A stretch of 64,000 bases of DNA from Flavobacterium daejeonense DSM 17708. Lineage in GTDB: Bacteria; Bacteroidota; Bacteroidia; Flavobacteriales; Flavobacteriaceae. Position 1 is the first letter of the stretch. Each line of letters begins with the position of its first letter. Of this stretch, positions 44,907 to 53,390 are shown one piece after another. The notes beneath the pieces are model-generated. The model saw only the letters and a program-made list of their open reading frames with translations. It was not told the origin of the DNA and made no database searches. The translations under genes and the position numbers were made by a program. Location of the stretch: assembly GCF_000425425.1 (NCBI RefSeq), contig NZ_AUDK01000010.1, positions 1 to 64,000 on the forward strand, read 5' to 3'.

Positions 44907-45352
44907 TTTTTCTCATTTTTTCTCAAATGTTTCGCTTCAAACTCCTCAGTCAATTGTGTAATATCACGGCATAGTTTCGCCAATTCAGCTGTTTGTTTTT
45001 CCAATTTAAAGAGATAGGCAGCGGCTTTTTTTTCAGAAAAATTGCGATATAATAGCTTCACAATCTGATTGTAATTGACACCAACGGCACGAAATTGACC
45101 AAATAAAGTGGTTAATCGCATGTAGTAATCCATCGCAGCCATATCTACTTTTACGGTTTTGATTTGTTTTTCAAATAGGACAGAAGTAATAAAATGCGCT
45201 TTATTATCTGCTCCCGAAGCATCAAAAAGCGAAAGAAATTTAGCATTTTCCTCATCCGTCAAGCGAAAAACATAACGATGAATGCTCGGATTCTTTTTAT
45301 GATTCCTGCCGCCTTTGTGTTGTTTCTTGTTTTGTTGCTCATCCATCATCAT
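44903..45352 (-). CDS. mobA: MobA mobilisation accessory protein
   Basis: 149 residues. A basic N-terminal tail (NKKQHKGGRNHKKNPSIHRY) is followed by a ribbon-helix-helix-like part (VFRLTDEENAKFLSLFDASG) and a helical C terminus (YYMRLTTLFGQFRAVGVNYN, QIVKLLYRNFSEKKAAAYLF). This matches MobA/MobC-type relaxosome accessory proteins of Bacteroidota, which bind oriT and help the relaxase. A hairpin-rich oriT candidate lies immediately upstream. Its stop overlaps the start of the mobB remnant. Confidence 0.88.
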   Translation of the reverse strand: MMMDEQQNKKQHKGGRNHKKNPSIHRYVFRLTDEENAKFLSLFDASGADNKAHFITSVLFEKQIKTVKVDMAAMDYYMRLTTLFGQFRAVGVNYNQIVKLLYRNFSEKKAAAYLFKLEKQTAELAKLCRDITQLTEEFEAKHLRKNEKK

Positions 45353-45410
45353 TCCATTTATAATTTTTAGAAAACACCGACTTCGGAGGATGTTTTAAGC
45401 CCCTGCAAGG

Positions 45411-45464
45411 GCAAGTTGTTTTGAGGCACGGAATTCATTTCCAGTGCCTCAAAACACAACTTGC
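45411..45464. other. oriT: Candidate oriT: long imperfect inverted repeat
   Basis: GCAAGTTGTTTTGAGGCAC (45411-45429) pairs with 45444-45464, which reads GTGCCTCAAAAC-ACAACTTGC, with only a two-base bulge. The 14-nt loop contains a GGAA/TTCC mini-stem. The position just upstream of mobA is where Bacteroidota oriT sites lie. Further hairpins follow at 45465-45482 (TCTGTTC/GAACAGA) and 45529-45549 (AAAACGGC/GCCGTTTT). Confidence 0.55.
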
Positions 45465-45701
45465 TCTGTTCTGTCGAACAGATAATCCGTCCGCCTGTCG
45501 GCGAATCCGGATTGAATATAGCAGGGAAAAAACGGCTTAAGGCCGTTTTGGTTGTTACTCAAATATTGATTAGCTCCTTCCATTGATTCATCCGGTTATT
45601 GTTTTTTACAAAGTAAAATATTGAAGGAGAAACAATTGTACGGTGAAGGATTGCCAAAAATCGCCATTAAATGCCAAACATTGCCAGGTTAGTAAAAGCG
45701 A

Positions 45702-45761
45702 CTACATAGCTGTATTTCTTTGTACTTAGAAACAGATATAAGGCTATAAGTAGCTATGTAG
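45702..45761. repeat. Dyad-rich region upstream of parA (possible partition or control site)
   Basis: CTACATAGCT (45702-45711) and AGCTATGTAG (45752-45761) are exact inverted copies. The stretch from here to about 46040 is full of related short words (TAGCTA, ACAGCTGT, TTACATAATGTAGTAA, CTGTACATA) and has no reading frame. Its place directly before parA suggests a ParA/TraA control or parS-like site. Confidence 0.4.
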
Positions 45762-46050
45762 GTAACAACATAATTACATCAGTACTCACTTAGATAAATA
45801 CAGCTGTGCAGCTGTAAAAGAGTAGCTATTGAAATAATTAAATAGGTAGTTGAGCACACACAAATGCAATTACATAATGTAGTAACTCTGCCGGTAGAAT
45901 TTTATAGTTATACCTACAGACATAAGATTGTATTCAAGTGCATAAATAGATTACTGCGTATTTAGCTGCTTAGCTCTATAATGCTGTACATATTAATAAA
46001 CGTACATAGGAACTTAAGTACTTCCATAAATAATTAAAAACAGTTAAAAA

Positions 46051-46818
46051 ATGAATTCAAAACACAAAACAGTATTTATCGCCTTTTCTTCTCAAAAAGG
46101 TGGTGTCGGTAAAAGTACTTTTACCACATTGCTTGCAAGCACCCTGCATTATCGATTGGGCTACAATGTGGCCGTATTTGATGCCGATTTTCCACAGCAC
46201 AGTTTGATGAAAATGAAATCGCGTGATCTGGCAATGGTCATGGAAAATGAACATTTGAAAAAGCTGGCGTACAAACAATTTACCACCATCAACAAAAAAG
46301 CCTATCCCATTATGCAACACAAAGCGGATAGTGTATTGGAAGCTGCTCAGGAATTTTTGAATACTTCTCCGGTAGCTGTTGATGTGGTATTCTTTGACCT
46401 GCCCGGAACTGTGAACACTCCGGGTATTTTGAAAGCATTGGCAGGAATGCACCACATTTTTACACCTATCACAGCCGATCGAGTGGTAATGGAGAGTACG
46501 CTGATTTTTACGCAGTTGTTGCAGGATGTGATTATGAAAAAAGGGGAAACTTCGATAGAAACCATTAATCTGTTTTGGAATCAGGTGGATGGGAGGGAAA
46601 GCACCCCTTTATATGAGATTTATAATCAACTTATGGAGCAATTGGGATTGAGTTTGATGCAAAGCCAAATCAAGAACAGTAACCGTTTTCGCAAAGAAAG
46701 TGAAGAGAATAGCAAAACCGTTTTTCGTTCTACCGTAATGTCTCCGGATGAACGTTTGATGAAAGCTTGCCAGTTAGATCAGTTTATAAATGAATTTTTA
46801 AAAATCATTCAATTGTAG
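46051..46818 (+). CDS. traA: ParA-family ATPase (TraA of the conjugative element)
   Basis: 255 residues. The deviant Walker A motif is in FSSQKGGVGKSTFTTLLAST and Walker B-like VDVVFFDLPGTVN. It is a MinD/ParA ATPase of the type called TraA at the start of Bacteroidota tra operons. It may act in partition of the excised circle or in positioning the transfer machinery. A dyad-rich non-coding region precedes it. The DUF3408 gene starts 5 bp after its stop. Confidence 0.9.
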   Translation: MNSKHKTVFIAFSSQKGGVGKSTFTTLLASTLHYRLGYNVAVFDADFPQHSLMKMKSRDLAMVMENEHLKKLAYKQFTTINKKAYPIMQHKADSVLEAAQEFLNTSPVAVDVVFFDLPGTVNTPGILKALAGMHHIFTPITADRVVMESTLIFTQLLQDVIMKKGETSIETINLFWNQVDGRESTPLYEIYNQLMEQLGLSLMQSQIKNSNRFRKESEENSKTVFRSTVMSPDERLMKACQLDQFINEFLKIIQL

Positions 46819-46822
46819 TTTT

Positions 46823-47260
46823 ATGGAGAAAGATAATAAACGAAAAGTGGCTCCTGAAATCAACGAAGAGTTGATGATGAACATGATGGTGGACGGAATC
46901 AAAAAGGGAGGTTTACAGCTTCCACCAGAAGCGACTGAAGAACCGGAAAAAGAAAAAGTAACTTCTAAAGAACTCCCAACTCCAAAATCTTCGATTAAGG
47001 AAAAGAGTAGGGGAAGAAGGGGAAACGAAGCAGATTACGAAAGCATTTTTTTTAAAAGAGCAGAAACCAATGCCCGTGATGGAAAAACGGTGTATATTCG
47101 ACCTGATTTTCACGAAAAACTGTCACGCATTGTACAAGTGATAGGCGAAGACAAGATCACTATTTATGCTTATTTAGATAATTTGCTGGATTACCATTTT
47201 CAGGAATTTGGTGAGCAGATTACCAAAAGTTTTAATGATAAATACAAACCTATTTTATAA
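46823..47260 (+). CDS. traB: TraB-like DUF3408 protein
   Basis: 145 residues. The N terminus is Lys/Glu-rich and probably disordered. The conserved C-terminal DUF3408 part reads YESIFFKRAETNARDGKTVY, IRPDFHEKLSRIVQVIGEDK and ITIYAYLDNLLDYHFQEFGE. This resembles a ribbon-helix-helix-like DNA-binding fold. It always accompanies the ParA-type gene in these elements and may be its DNA-binding partner. It overlaps no other gene and is co-transcribed with traA and traD. Confidence 0.85.
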   Translation: MEKDNKRKVAPEINEELMMNMMVDGIKKGGLQLPPEATEEPEKEKVTSKELPTPKSSIKEKSRGRRGNEADYESIFFKRAETNARDGKTVYIRPDFHEKLSRIVQVIGEDKITIYAYLDNLLDYHFQEFGEQITKSFNDKYKPIL

Positions 47261-47268
47261 TTGAAGTT

Positions 47269-47895
47269 ATGGAAATAGTAATTGTGATATGTCTGCTGAT
47301 TGTAATTATCTTGCTTTTACAGGACAAAATTATTATCAAGGTAGTGGGCAAGTCAAAACAGAAGGAAACTATTTTGAATATCCCTGATATTATGGGAGAA
47401 ACTAAACCGCAAAGAAGTCTTTCAGTGTCAAGCCCTGCCAAAGAAAGCCAAAAGAAAAAGCAGGAACAGAAAACAAGTAATTTTGATATTGAAATCGACG
47501 AGGAAAAAGTCGATATGCAAATTCCGCAGGAAGAGCTGGATGAAGTTTTTGGGAATGTGCCTGATTTTGAGGAAGAGGAAGAAGAATGGAATAGCTATGG
47601 ATTATCAGATGGCGATAATGGTTTTGCCCAAGGGGTTACCTTTGAAGAACTAAGTTCGGTAGAGGTGTTGTTAAAAAAAGAGAAATGGAAGCCCTCTCAA
47701 AAGAAAGCAGCCACTGCCATAGTTCAGAAAATACAGGGAACCGAATTATTTGACCTACTGGAAAACTCTATAGAAAATGCTTCTCAAAAAATAGCTAAGC
47801 TATTAGATAGTACACTTTCTTCAGAAATAGATTCAGGTTCTTCCTCTTTGCGGAAAAATTATTTAGAGGATTTTGATATTGAGGAGTTTGTGTGA
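47269..47895 (+). CDS. traD: TraD-like conjugal-transfer protein
   Basis: 208 residues. An N-terminal membrane segment (MEIVIVICLLIVIILLLQDK) is followed by an acidic linker and a C-terminal helical domain (SSVEVLLKKEKWKPSQKKAA, TAIVQKIQGTELFDLLENSI). The position after parA and DUF3408 genes and the domain plan match the TraD of Bacteroidota ICEs. Function in mating is not established. Its stop codon lies in the loop of an intrinsic terminator, so the operon ends here, before any traE-Q gene. Confidence 0.75.
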   Translation: MEIVIVICLLIVIILLLQDKIIIKVVGKSKQKETILNIPDIMGETKPQRSLSVSSPAKESQKKKQEQKTSNFDIEIDEEKVDMQIPQEELDEVFGNVPDFEEEEEEWNSYGLSDGDNGFAQGVTFEELSSVEVLLKKEKWKPSQKKAATAIVQKIQGTELFDLLENSIENASQKIAKLLDSTLSSEIDSGSSSLRKNYLEDFDIEEFV

Positions 47896-47910
47896 ACAAA
47901 CTCCTTTTTT
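47882..47910 (+). terminator. Terminator overlapping the traD stop
   Basis: AGGAGTTTG (47882-47890), a 6-nt loop containing the traD stop, CAAACTCCT (47897-47905), then T5. It ends the traA-B-D transcript. The remaining 92 bp to the CBASS effector hold nothing I recognise. Confidence 0.8.
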
Positions 47911-48002
47911 ATCTTAACTTTATTTTTGAAATCAAAGTATCTGTTGTCTTTCGACTTTTTAAAATATCTTTATTATCAACTTTCCAACCGTACAGTGAGT
48001 AA

Positions 48003-48710
48003 CTAGAACAAATTTAAATCTGCATCACAAAATTTAATATTTAAATTTATTCTTTTTTCCTTACTCAGTTCTTCCACTTTTTTGTAAAACTCGGTGATTA
48101 AACTGATTCCTAATTCGGTTTTTAGTTTGTCAGGAGAAGTATTTGCTTTAGATTCTGCCTTATAATCTATGTAATCCAGTAAGGATAAAAGCGTATTAGG
48201 AAAATCAAAATAAATTTGTTTGTTTTGATTTTTTTGAATTATCAATATATCTCGTGCTCTGGCTTGTTTCATGTTTAACTTTACTTCTTGTAATAAATAG
48301 CTATTGTTACGTAGTTCTGCTTTCATTACATCAATATTGCTAGCTTCCAATTCATTGATTTTTTTTGGTTTATAAATGCACAGACTAGGATTTTTTATTC
48401 CATCTTCTTTCAATTGTGTTATCACTGGCAAAAGAAAATTATTTACATAACCGAGTGCTAATACATCAGCCGGTGAATATTCTGTTCTTTCAAAAAGTTT
48501 CCTGTTTAGTTGATTTAACGTCACAGCAAAAAACGAAACGATAGTTACTAAAGCTTCTAAATCAAAATTTTCAAGTTTAGGTAAGGACTTTTTTAATAAC
48601 CAAAAAATGATAATTATAGCGGTAATTCCATTTAAGATATAACTTAAATAAGTAAAAGCCTTGATGTTATTGGCAGCTAAATCTAAAAGGTAATTTTGCA
48701 ATTTTTTCAT
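48003..48710 (-). CDS. TM-STING-like CBASS effector
   Basis: 235 residues. Two N-terminal membrane segments (about 18-39 and 52-66) lead to a cytoplasmic domain with SPADVLALGYVNNFLLPVI, IYFDFPNTLLSLLDYID and ELGISLITEFYKKVEELSKE. The SPxxxLAxGYxxNF start and the DFPxTLxxL motif match the bacterial STING cyclic-dinucleotide sensor domain. The plan TM-TM-STING matches TM-STING effectors thought to damage the inner membrane when c-di-GMP-type signals bind. The start overlaps the cyclase stop by one base (TAATG), so the two are translationally linked. Confidence 0.68.
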   Translation of the reverse strand: MKKLQNYLLDLAANNIKAFTYLSYILNGITAIIIIFWLLKKSLPKLENFDLEALVTIVSFFAVTLNQLNRKLFERTEYSPADVLALGYVNNFLLPVITQLKEDGIKNPSLCIYKPKKINELEASNIDVMKAELRNNSYLLQEVKLNMKQARARDILIIQKNQNKQIYFDFPNTLLSLLDYIDYKAESKANTSPDKLKTELGISLITEFYKKVEELSKEKRINLNIKFCDADLNLF

Positions 48711-49807
48711 TATATAAGTTGTTTATTAAGGAGGGTTAAATCAATTACAATTTGATTGATCTCCGCCTGTAAAAAGCGAATTTCTTGAAGTTTTTTATCG
48801 CAATCTTTTTCGAAAATAATTTCAGTTCCATCAACTGATTTAATATTGTCTCTGTAGGATTTATTAATTAAAATTCGAATTAATTCATCGTTGATAACTG
48901 TAACAAGTTCCAAAAAGTGAGCATATTGATATTTTGCTATATTGATATTATAACAAATAGCATTAATATGAAAACTTCTGATAGCTCCTTTATTATCAAT
49001 ATTATCACAATCAAATTTGACGTTCTTAATAAATCGAATCATGTTTTTCAATCTTCCATTAGTGAGAAGGCTTCTTTCATTGATACGTTTTATACTCCAA
49101 AATGGAAAATCTACATTTGAAAGCTTGTGTAATTCTTTATTATAGATTTGTATCCCTCTTCGATAATCACGATTAGTTTTCATATAATCTATGCCTTTGT
49201 AATATGTTGCAGTAACTACATCAACATCTCTTTTAGGTGAACTAACTTGAACATAGATAGAATTAACTTTTTCAACATCAACTTCTTTGTAGGTAGATAT
49301 TAAAACTTCTTCGGATTGTTTTCTAATATTTCTGAGATCTGTTAATTGATTTCCTTCGTATTGGCTAAAATCATCAGAATGTTTTTTTAAGTTTTTGTAT
49401 TCAATTGGATTTAGTGTATTAGGATTGGCAAGAGCCTTTTTAAGTCCAGAGTGATCAACTCCTTTTGATTTATTAGTTATTTGCACTAAATCAATATCAT
49501 TATCTTTAATAATGTGTGTATTAGTCATTACTGATCCTTGTCTTTCAAAATGGACTTGAGAGCCGTGGCTTCTTTTTAAGTGAGCTTCTACTTGATTTGC
49601 GGCTATCTTACTATTGCTTGTGTATTCAGAAGCAACGCCTTTCATCGCTTTTTGTACATAAATATATACCTGAGCTGTTTTTAATTTTTTGTTTTCAAAC
49701 AGTAATGAAGTAACGTTTTCTTCAGCAAATAAAGCTTTCATTGTGAAGGAATCAGGATTACTTCTTTGATTGATTTTTTGAATTAATTGATCATAATTTT
49801 TACTCAT
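48710..49807 (-). CDS. CD-NTase (cGAS/DncV-like nucleotidyltransferase) of a CBASS system
   Basis: 365 residues with a Pol-beta-type nucleotidyltransferase core. The GS motif is at 91-92 in FERQGSVMTNTHI, the metal-binding D104-x-D106 is in NDIDLVQI, and the third acidic residue is D196 in KRDVDVVTATYY. A helical C-terminal half follows, as in CD-NTases. It should make a cyclic dinucleotide on phage infection and signal to the STING-like protein encoded immediately downstream. No Cap2/Cap3 genes are visible, consistent with a minimal type I CBASS. Clade assignment (CdnE is usual with STING) cannot be made by eye. Confidence 0.75.
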   Translation of the reverse strand: MSKNYDQLIQKINQRSNPDSFTMKALFAEENVTSLLFENKKLKTAQVYIYVQKAMKGVASEYTSNSKIAANQVEAHLKRSHGSQVHFERQGSVMTNTHIIKDNDIDLVQITNKSKGVDHSGLKKALANPNTLNPIEYKNLKKHSDDFSQYEGNQLTDLRNIRKQSEEVLISTYKEVDVEKVNSIYVQVSSPKRDVDVVTATYYKGIDYMKTNRDYRRGIQIYNKELHKLSNVDFPFWSIKRINERSLLTNGRLKNMIRFIKNVKFDCDNIDNKGAIRSFHINAICYNINIAKYQYAHFLELVTVINDELIRILINKSYRDNIKSVDGTEIIFEKDCDKKLQEIRFLQAEINQIVIDLTLLNKQLI

Positions 49808-49898
49808 CCTTACAGTATTTAAGATTTAATACTGCAAATATTAGATAGATGTATGCAATACAACTGCACAGTATTGAAAATTTTATTTATAAAGCAAA

Positions 49899-52800
49899 CT
49901 ATCCAATAATCAAAGCATTTTGATTTACCACTTTTAACAAACTAATTATTTTATGAATTTTGGTGTCTTCATCCTGAAAAATACCAATTATTCCGTTGTC
50001 ATTTTGGGCGTTGAATGGACTTTGGGTTAACATTTTAGTATCCAGAACTCCATTTTTATTTAAATAATCAATGATAGTATTTACGAAAGTAATTTGATTG
50101 GCATTCAAATTTTCTTCCTGAATAAATGCAGCAAAATGTTTGTTGGCTGCCTCGATATCTAAGCCTAATATTTTTCTAACAAACATGCCTAAAGGTTGCT
50201 CTTCATATTCTTTGAACAATCGCTCTTTACTTTCAGCTTCCTGCATCAAGAATTGCTCTAATAACTCCAATTCAGAAGGGGTAATTGGAATATTTTTATA
50301 CAATTTATCAATTACTAAATGGGTTCTGTTTTTTCGTATAAATGATTCTACTCGGTCTTTATAACTTTGCAGTCGGGTGTAGCTGGCTAAAATATCGATT
50401 TCTTTTACATTAGCTTCAATTAGTTCATCGTCAAAATCAGAATAAATCGGTTTTTCTTTGTTTTCATCTTTCAGGAATTGAATCAATCCTCTTAATTCTG
50501 TTCTTAAATGCTCTAATTTATCCAAAGAAATAGTTGACCAATAGTCAGCTTCTTTGATTTTATTAATAGTTTCAATATGTTGGTTAACAGCAGGTATGTT
50601 TCTTTTTACAAACAATAATTCTCCGATGCTAACCATATTTTGAATGAGAGAAACTTGTCTTTTGGATTGTTTCAGTACAGCCAACTGTAACTGATAAATT
50701 AATTTGTCAAATTGCTTTGCAAATTCATCTTTGTCTTCCGTGTAAGCAATCAAGTGTGACAGATGTGTTTGAATATCCAATACATTCGATTGGTTTAAAC
50801 TATTCCAATTTTCTCTTTTGCTATATTTAAGCACGTATTCCAGATGTTTATTTACTTCAAATCGTGTTTGGTCTAATTCAACTATTTTATGATGTAAAAT
50901 ATTGGTGTATTCTTTTGCAATCAAATCATCACTATCCGTAACATTTTGACTGTTTTGAATGGTTGTTATAATTTCTAATTGTGCTTCAAATAATTGTTGT
51001 GATAAGGGTTTAGCTGTTGTTCCTTCATAACCGTTAGGGAATTCTTCAAAAAACTCAAAATTTCCACAAATATCAAAGATTAAAAAGAACTCTTTATCCA
51101 ATCCCTGACCAAATATATTAGGGCATTTGCGTGTACCGCGTCCAATCATTTGCCAATATTTGGAATAGGACTTTACTTCTTTGAAGAAGACCAAATTTAA
51201 AACTCTTGGAGCATCTACACCAGTGTCCATCATATCTACCGAAACAGCAATTTGTGGTTCGACCTCATCGCCTTTAAAGAAGCAAAATTTTTCCAATAAG
51301 TCTTGTGCCTTGTCTTCGTAATTATCGATTACTCTTAAAAAGCTACCTCCAAATTCAGGATAGTTTTTATTGAAGCGTTGTTCTATAAAAACGGCATGAG
51401 TATGATTTTTGGCAAAAATGATTGTTTTACCTAATTTATCACCGCTTTCTACCCGCAGACCAAAACGCATTAGATAATCTAAAACCGTATCAACCGTATC
51501 GTTATTAAATAAGAACGAATTGATTTTTGTTTTTGCTATTTCAGTTATTCCTGTTTCTTTTTCGTCACCGGGTACTCCAAATAATTCTTCATAATGTCTT
51601 TTGTCTTTCTCGCTTAATTCAGAGTATTTTACCCCTTTTCTCGGGAATTTAACGGGGACTTTATATGATTTTGGAGGAACCAAATGTTTCTCTGCCACGG
51701 CACGATCCAATTCATAAGAAAAAGTAGGAACATCATCTTCAATTTCAAAAAGACTATAAGTGTTTTTATCAATATCTTTTTTAGGAGTAGCTGTAAGTCC
51801 GATTAATAGAGCATCAAAATAATCGAATATGGCTTGGTATTTTTGATAAACCGAACGGTGCGCTTCATCGATAATGATAACATCAAAATGACCGATACCA
51901 TAAAAACGTTCGTCTTCCTTTTTTAATGAATCAATTTTGTTTAAAATAGTAGGGTAGGTAGAAAAAACCACTCGTGTTCCCAGTTCTTCTTTCTCTTTCG
52001 TTAAATCAATGGCCGAAAGATGAGGTAAATGTTCTTTAAAGGCATTTTTGGCTTGGGTTACTAAGGCATTTCTATCTGCTAGAAATAAGATTCTTTTCGC
52101 CCAATTGCATTTGGTAAACATATCTACGATAGCGGCAGCAGTTCGGGTTTTTCCGCTTCCTGTTGCCATTACTAATAATGCTTTTCTGTTTTTACCTCTT
52201 AATACATTATTTTGTGTCGTGACCAGTGTTTCGGCAACGCGTTTTACCGCTTCTATTTGATAAGGTCTTTCAATAATACTGGTATTAACTACAAAGTTCC
52301 TGATATCCTGACGTTCGTAACGACGTCTGATTAATACTTGTAATTCCTCTTTCGTATAAAACCCCTGAACCAATCGATCGGGATAGAATTGATCATCCCA
52401 AAGATGGGTTTGAAAGCCGTTAGTATAAAATATAATGGGACGTTGACCGGTCATTTTTTCTAAACAATCAGCATATAAACTTGCTTGGTGTTTGCCTTTT
52501 CGGGCATCATGGAGCGTACTTTTGGCTTCAATAACAGCCAATGGTTTGCCGTTATCACCCCATAAAACATAATCAACAAATCCTTTTCCGGTGGGATTAG
52601 TAGTTAATGGCATTCCTACTACTTCGTATTCTATTTCTTTATGCTCACGTAGATTGTTCCAACCAGCTTCTTTGAGTAACAAATCAATTAATATTAAGCG
52701 GGTTTGGTGTTCCGATGTTAATTCGGGAACAGCTTGTTCAAAAGTAAATTCCTGACTTCTTTGCTCTTTACGTTCCGTAATGAGTTGTTTTTGTTCCTCC

Positions 52801-53357
52801 AGTTGCTTTTTTAGCGCTTCGTTTTCTTCGGCTAAAAGTTGTTGTTGTTTTTCTAAACGTTTGGCTTCTTCCCGTTCTTTTTCGATGGCAGCGGCCAATT
52901 CCTGTAATTGTTTGGCATTTTTATCATTGCTGTCTCCATAAGGAATATAGCGCTCGTCAAAAGGGACAATATCCGGATTGTTTGCGCTATAATATTTACT
53001 TAACCAGGAGAGCAAACGGAAAGTGTTTTTTAGAGATTGTAAAGCTTCTAATGCTCTTACCTTTTTGCCATGGGCTGCATCGTTACCATACAAACGCACC
53101 ACATCCAATTCCACTAACATACTTGGTTTGAGTATGGCTTTGAAACTATCATTGTGTAGTAAAGCCCCCAATTTAGTGTCATAAGGTAACTCTAAATCAT
53201 CATCATTTTTATACAACCAGAATATGGTTTTCTCCAAGGTGCTTCTGCATAATAAAGCGGCATAACGAGGAGCTGTAAAAGTATTTTTTTCGGCTTCCTG
53301 TACTTCTCTGTATATTTCAGGAAACTCTTTTTGAAGAAAACTAAAGTTGCTATTCAT
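49899..53357 (-). CDS. hsdR: Type I restriction enzyme R subunit (HsdR)
   Basis: 1152 residues from the ATG; a GTG one codon upstream is also possible. An N-terminal DUF4145 domain (about 1-120) comes first, then a coiled coil (about 150-200). The HsdR nuclease core has D263 (FVDYVLWGD) and E278-A-K280 (AVIEAKST). The SF2 motor has Walker A MATGSGKTRTAAAI (about 399-405), IIIDEAHRS, LIGLTATP and WQMIGRGTRKCP. An EcoEI-type C-terminal region closes it. It cleaves unmethylated DNA after ATP-driven translocation, together with HsdM and HsdS. It is the last R-M gene, with the CBASS cyclase gene 92 bp downstream. Confidence 0.95.
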   Translation of the reverse strand: MNSNFSFLQKEFPEIYREVQEAEKNTFTAPRYAALLCRSTLEKTIFWLYKNDDDLELPYDTKLGALLHNDSFKAILKPSMLVELDVVRLYGNDAAHGKKVRALEALQSLKNTFRLLSWLSKYYSANNPDIVPFDERYIPYGDSNDKNAKQLQELAAAIEKEREEAKRLEKQQQLLAEENEALKKQLEEQKQLITERKEQRSQEFTFEQAVPELTSEHQTRLILIDLLLKEAGWNNLREHKEIEYEVVGMPLTTNPTGKGFVDYVLWGDNGKPLAVIEAKSTLHDARKGKHQASLYADCLEKMTGQRPIIFYTNGFQTHLWDDQFYPDRLVQGFYTKEELQVLIRRRYERQDIRNFVVNTSIIERPYQIEAVKRVAETLVTTQNNVLRGKNRKALLVMATGSGKTRTAAAIVDMFTKCNWAKRILFLADRNALVTQAKNAFKEHLPHLSAIDLTKEKEELGTRVVFSTYPTILNKIDSLKKEDERFYGIGHFDVIIIDEAHRSVYQKYQAIFDYFDALLIGLTATPKKDIDKNTYSLFEIEDDVPTFSYELDRAVAEKHLVPPKSYKVPVKFPRKGVKYSELSEKDKRHYEELFGVPGDEKETGITEIAKTKINSFLFNNDTVDTVLDYLMRFGLRVESGDKLGKTIIFAKNHTHAVFIEQRFNKNYPEFGGSFLRVIDNYEDKAQDLLEKFCFFKGDEVEPQIAVSVDMMDTGVDAPRVLNLVFFKEVKSYSKYWQMIGRGTRKCPNIFGQGLDKEFFLIFDICGNFEFFEEFPNGYEGTTAKPLSQQLFEAQLEIITTIQNSQNVTDSDDLIAKEYTNILHHKIVELDQTRFEVNKHLEYVLKYSKRENWNSLNQSNVLDIQTHLSHLIAYTEDKDEFAKQFDKLIYQLQLAVLKQSKRQVSLIQNMVSIGELLFVKRNIPAVNQHIETINKIKEADYWSTISLDKLEHLRTELRGLIQFLKDENKEKPIYSDFDDELIEANVKEIDILASYTRLQSYKDRVESFIRKNRTHLVIDKLYKNIPITPSELELLEQFLMQEAESKERLFKEYEEQPLGMFVRKILGLDIEAANKHFAAFIQEENLNANQITFVNTIIDYLNKNGVLDTKMLTQSPFNAQNDNGIIGIFQDEDTKIHKIISLLKVVNQNALIIG

Positions 53358-53390
53358 CACGCTTGTACAATTTACCTCTAAAATACTATA

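Noticed and set aside
45702..46040. CRISPR array
   Set aside because: Repeated words are short and irregular, with no fixed repeat-spacer period and no cas genes nearby.
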